The notes beneath the pieces were generated by a model, which worked only from the letters and a program-made list of their open reading frames with translations, made no database searches and was not told where the DNA came from. The translations under genes were made by a program, and so were the position numbers. Source: Rhizobiales bacterium UBA3584 (GTDB lineage: Bacteria > Pseudomonadota > Alphaproteobacteria > Rhizobiales > Devosiaceae). Taken from it: a DNA stretch of 8,971 bases. The stretch covers positions 1 through 8,971 of the forward strand of contig DFMV01000071.1 of the NCBI GenBank assembly GCA_002375765.1. Reading direction: 5' to 3'. Below, one piece after another: positions 7,574 to 8,971 of this stretch; within the stretch, counting starts at the first letter, position 1, and every line of letters begins with the position of its first letter.

Positions 7574-7981
7574 TCACTGGCCCTGCTCTACGCGATGCAC
7601 CGTCAGCGACAGGCGGCGCCCATCACGCGCGGTCCAGGGAATGCTCTGGCCTTCACGCAGCCCGATCAAGGCAGCACCGATCGGGGTGAGCACGGACACC
7701 TTGCCCGAAACGATGTCTGCGTTGCCGGGGAATACCAACTGGAAGGTGCGGTTAAATCCGTCATCGGTCGTGAACGAAACGACCGATCCCATTCGAACGG
7801 CATCGTCAGGCAGCTTGCCTTGAGCAACAACACGCGCCCGATCCAGCTCGTTCATGAGTTGGTCGGCCACACTCGCCATAGGGCCCGAAATACCGCTGGC
7901 CAAGGTCATAAGTTTTCCATGATCCTCGACACCAAGGACCAAGCGCGGCAGAGCCGCCGACTTCATTGCAGTTTGAGACAT
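7574..7981 (-). CDS. rnk: nucleoside diphosphate kinase regulator Rnk
   Basis: The 135-residue length equals that of E. coli Rnk (136). The N-terminus has a short helical region (VADQLMNELDRARVV, 38-52), the Rnk substitute for the long Gre coiled coil. It is followed by the GreA/GreB-type domain with LPDDAVRMGSVVSFTTDDG (57-75), FQLVFPGNADI (80-90), KVSVLTPIGAALIGLREGQ (94-112) and a final LSLTVHRVEQ. Rnk-type proteins bind RNA polymerase but lack the acidic tip needed for transcript cleavage, and can compete with Gre factors. The name comes from effects on nucleoside diphosphate kinase levels. ATG 7981 is chosen because family similarity starts just after it; GGAG lies 13 bases upstream, longer than usual. 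A possible -10 box, TAGAAT, lies on the minus strand at 8030-8025. Confidence 0.88.
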   Translation of the reverse strand: MSQTAMKSAALPRLVLGVEDHGKLMTLASGISGPMASVADQLMNELDRARVVAQGKLPDDAVRMGSVVSFTTDDGFNRTFQLVFPGNADIVSGKVSVLTPIGAALIGLREGQSIPWTARDGRRLSLTVHRVEQGQ

Positions 7982-8082
7982 GATTGCACACGATCTCCGC
8001 CACACACTGTGCCGGCGGTCCAAAATTCTACGATATTGTGAAGGCGCCAAAGGCGCTGATCGTGCAAACGATGAGCGCACCT

Positions 8083-8119
8083 CCCGAAGCTCGGAAGGCG
8101 CGAATGGCCGAGCTTCGGG
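8083..8119. repeat. perfect 12-bp inverted repeat upstream of rnk
   Basis: CCCGAAGCTCGG (8083-8094) and CCGAGCTTCGGG (8108-8119) are exact inverted repeats separated by 13 bases. The element lies about 100 bases upstream of the rnk start. No U-run follows on either strand (the minus side reads AGGTGCGC, the plus side CTACAGTC), so a simple intrinsic terminator is unlikely. An operator, an RNA structure in the rnk leader, or a dispersed palindromic repeat are the options. Confidence 0.5.
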
Positions 8120-8685
8120 CTACAGTCCTATTACGGGCTGTCCCTTGAGCATTTTCTGAACTGTCAAGCGCGCTCGGATCATCATGAGACCATTGCTAGT
8201 CCTTTGGACGGGGAAGTCAAGCGAGCCCATCGGCATGCGACCGAGGGTCGCCGGTCAAACGCGTTCCGCCATATCCAACCCATCGATGGCACTGGGACGA
8301 GGAAACCGAACTGGCCAGTGATCTGGAAGGGGCTTTGAGCACCAAGGGCACCGCATGCCAGCCCGTGGAATGGTTTGGATACAATGACGACACGTGAAAG
8401 AGCTTAGAGAATTTCGCATGCCGGCCTTCGATCGTGCTTGCGAGAAAGAAGATAACAACGTCAACGGGCCCCGAAGCGGTGTGTTGGCGCTAACGCGATG
8501 CTCATTTCCCGCCCCTTCAAGCCGTTCCGGGGACAGGGGCGCGAGATGAAATCCCACAAGGGCCGATGCCTGATGGTCATTGACGAAAAGGGTGGTAAGC
8601 GGCTCGATCGATCCAGAGTGGACCTTGTTCTACGCCCAGTGTTCCTGTATTGTTCCTGAAAATCAGAATTGGGGAGGGTCAGGTC
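8120..8685. other. gene-poor region between rnk and the GFA gene
   Basis: No well-supported gene lies here. On the minus strand, 8255-8419 encodes a possible 54-residue zinc-ribbon peptide. On the plus strand, 8498-8659 is a 53-codon ORF (MLISRPFKPFRG at its start, with a later RCLMVIDEKGGKR) that I cannot assign and that lacks a clear ribosome binding site. A TTGACA hexamer on the minus strand (8167-8162) could be a -35 box of a promoter reading toward rnk, but no good -10 box stands at the right distance. No tRNA, CRISPR or tandem repeat was seen. Confidence 0.4.
8255..8419 (-). CDS. possible small zinc-ribbon protein, 54 aa
   Basis: From ATG 8419 the minus strand encodes MRNSLSSFTCRHCIQTIPRA, followed by GMRCPWCSKPLP and a Pro-rich tail ending DGLDMAERV. 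Cys10-x2-Cys13 and Cys24-x2-Cys27, ten residues apart, form a paired knuckle as in zinc ribbons (C-P-W-C being typical of the second knuckle). AAGG lies five bases upstream of the ATG. Third-position GC is only about half, lower than I would expect for genes in this GC-rich window, so a chance ORF is quite possible. The frame also extends upstream to a start at 8557. No function is proposed. Confidence 0.3.
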   Translation of the reverse strand: MRNSLSSFTCRHCIQTIPRAGMRCPWCSKPLPDHWPVRFPRPSAIDGLDMAERV

Positions 8686-8916
8686 ATGGTAAAGGGAAGC
8701 TGTTGTTGCGGCGCTGTAAAATTTGAGTTGTTGGCGGTGCCTTCCATGATGGGAACATGCCACTGCTCCCGGTGCCGAAAAGTTGGAGCCAGCACCATTG
8801 TTTTTGTGAAGCGTGAGGACCTGAAATGGAACCAGGGGAAGGAGCATGTAGCTCTCTACAAACCAGATTTGCCTTACAAATATGGTCGCTGTTTCTGCAA
8901 AATGAATAGCCCCTAG
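8686..8916 (+). pseudogene. GFA/CENP-V family protein, 3' end lost
   Basis: Starting at ATG 8686, with GGAGG eight bases upstream, the protein begins MVKGSCCCGAVKFELL, then GTCHCSRCRKVGAS, the signature of the GFA (glutathione-dependent formaldehyde-activating enzyme / CENP-V) fold. In this fold a CxC pair and a later CxxC hold a structural zinc and the CxCxxC triad (Cys25, Cys27, Cys30 here) holds a second zinc. The reading continues to KYGRCFCK (residues 65-72), where the family expects FCxxCG and some 50 more residues. Here Cys71 is present but the next residues are MNSP and a TAG. The second structural-zinc Cys and the C-terminal half are missing, so the 76-residue product is probably non-functional. 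The break coincides with a probable IS left end at 8903. The 'formaldehyde' role is not proven for most family members. Confidence 0.65.
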
Positions 8917-8971
8917 ATTTCCGGACGCCTTCTTCCCTAAATTTGAGGCAAGGAGGCCATGATGCGGTCTG
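8903..8971 (+). mobile_element. probable left end of an IS3-family element (partial)
   Basis: From 8903 the sequence reads TGAATAGCCCCTAGATTTCC, an A/T- and C-rich stretch starting with TG, as IS3-family ends do. About 50 bases further on it gives AAGGAGG (8950-8956) and ATGATG, the layout of a terminal inverted repeat followed directly by orfA. The GFA reading frame is interrupted at exactly this point. The general form of the end is from memory of IS3-family termini, not a search; the right end, the rest of the transposase and any target duplication lie outside the window. Confidence 0.5.
8959..8971 (+). CDS. start of an ORF cut by the window edge, probably transposase orfA
   Basis: ATGATGCGGTCTG at the window edge follows AAGGAGG (8950-8956). 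The second ATG (8962) has the better spacing of five bases to AGGAGG; the first has only two. Only four to five codons are visible (MMRS), so the identity comes solely from the probable IS left end just upstream. Confidence 0.3.

Noticed and set aside
8498..8659. Plus-strand 53-codon ORF before the GFA gene
   Set aside because: It has no clear ribosome binding site and no recognised motif; the RCLMVIDEKG stretch was considered as an SRAP/YedK-like fragment but the surrounding residues do not fit.
8461..8847. Minus-strand ORF of 128 codons over the GFA gene
   Set aside because: It is antisense to the conserved GFA cysteine motifs and is an obvious shadow.

Overview
The window looks like chromosomal DNA of an alphaproteobacterium, most likely of the Hyphomicrobiales (Devosia-like genera would fit). 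This rests on the overall protein style, the GC-rich coding sequence, and the mix of an HPP/CBS membrane protein, a HVA1-TUDOR/DUF488 pair and Rnk-type regulators. The taxonomic guess is inference; no rRNA or marker gene is present.

Layout. Positions 1-503 hold poorly recognisable small genes: an 83-residue hypothetical protein and a 30-residue single-span membrane peptide. A secreted staphylococcal-nuclease-like protein follows (588-1025). Positions 1026-1459 are a decayed gap that keeps the first-helix signature of a DHA2-type MFS transporter, just after an imperfect palindrome. On the minus strand lies an HPP-family membrane protein fused to two CBS domains (1460-2608). Across a divergent intergenic region with a candidate general-stress (EcfG-type) promoter lies a two-gene plus-strand unit, HVA1/TUDOR (2776-2982) and DUF488 (2979-3527), joined by an ATGA overlap.

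The centre is a minus-strand series, in transcription order: rnk (7981-7574), a second Rnk/GreA-like gene (7452-6940), NADP-type glutamate dehydrogenase gdhA (6830-5481), O-acetylhomoserine sulfhydrylase metY (5413-4142) and a uracil-DNA-glycosylase-superfamily protein (4102-3524). The last converges on DUF488, sharing a TTAA that supplies both stop codons. Hairpins lie after rnk and after the second Rnk-like gene, so rnk, the second Rnk-like gene and the gdhA-metY-UDG group may be separate or attenuated transcription units. The metabolic theme is ammonia assimilation (GdhA) and sulfide incorporation into homocysteine (MetY), next to transcription-elongation regulators.

The right end (8082-8971) is gene-poor. 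It holds a perfect 12-bp inverted repeat upstream of rnk, a possible 54-residue zinc-ribbon peptide, and the first 72 codons of a GFA/CENP-V-family gene. The GFA reading frame breaks off at about 8902, where sequence resembling the left end of an IS3-family element begins, with a strong Shine-Dalgarno and ATGATG at the window edge. I see no convincing new multi-gene system. The best leads are the tandem Rnk-like genes beside gdhA, the IS-broken GFA gene, the orphan zinc-ribbon ORF and the UDG variant.
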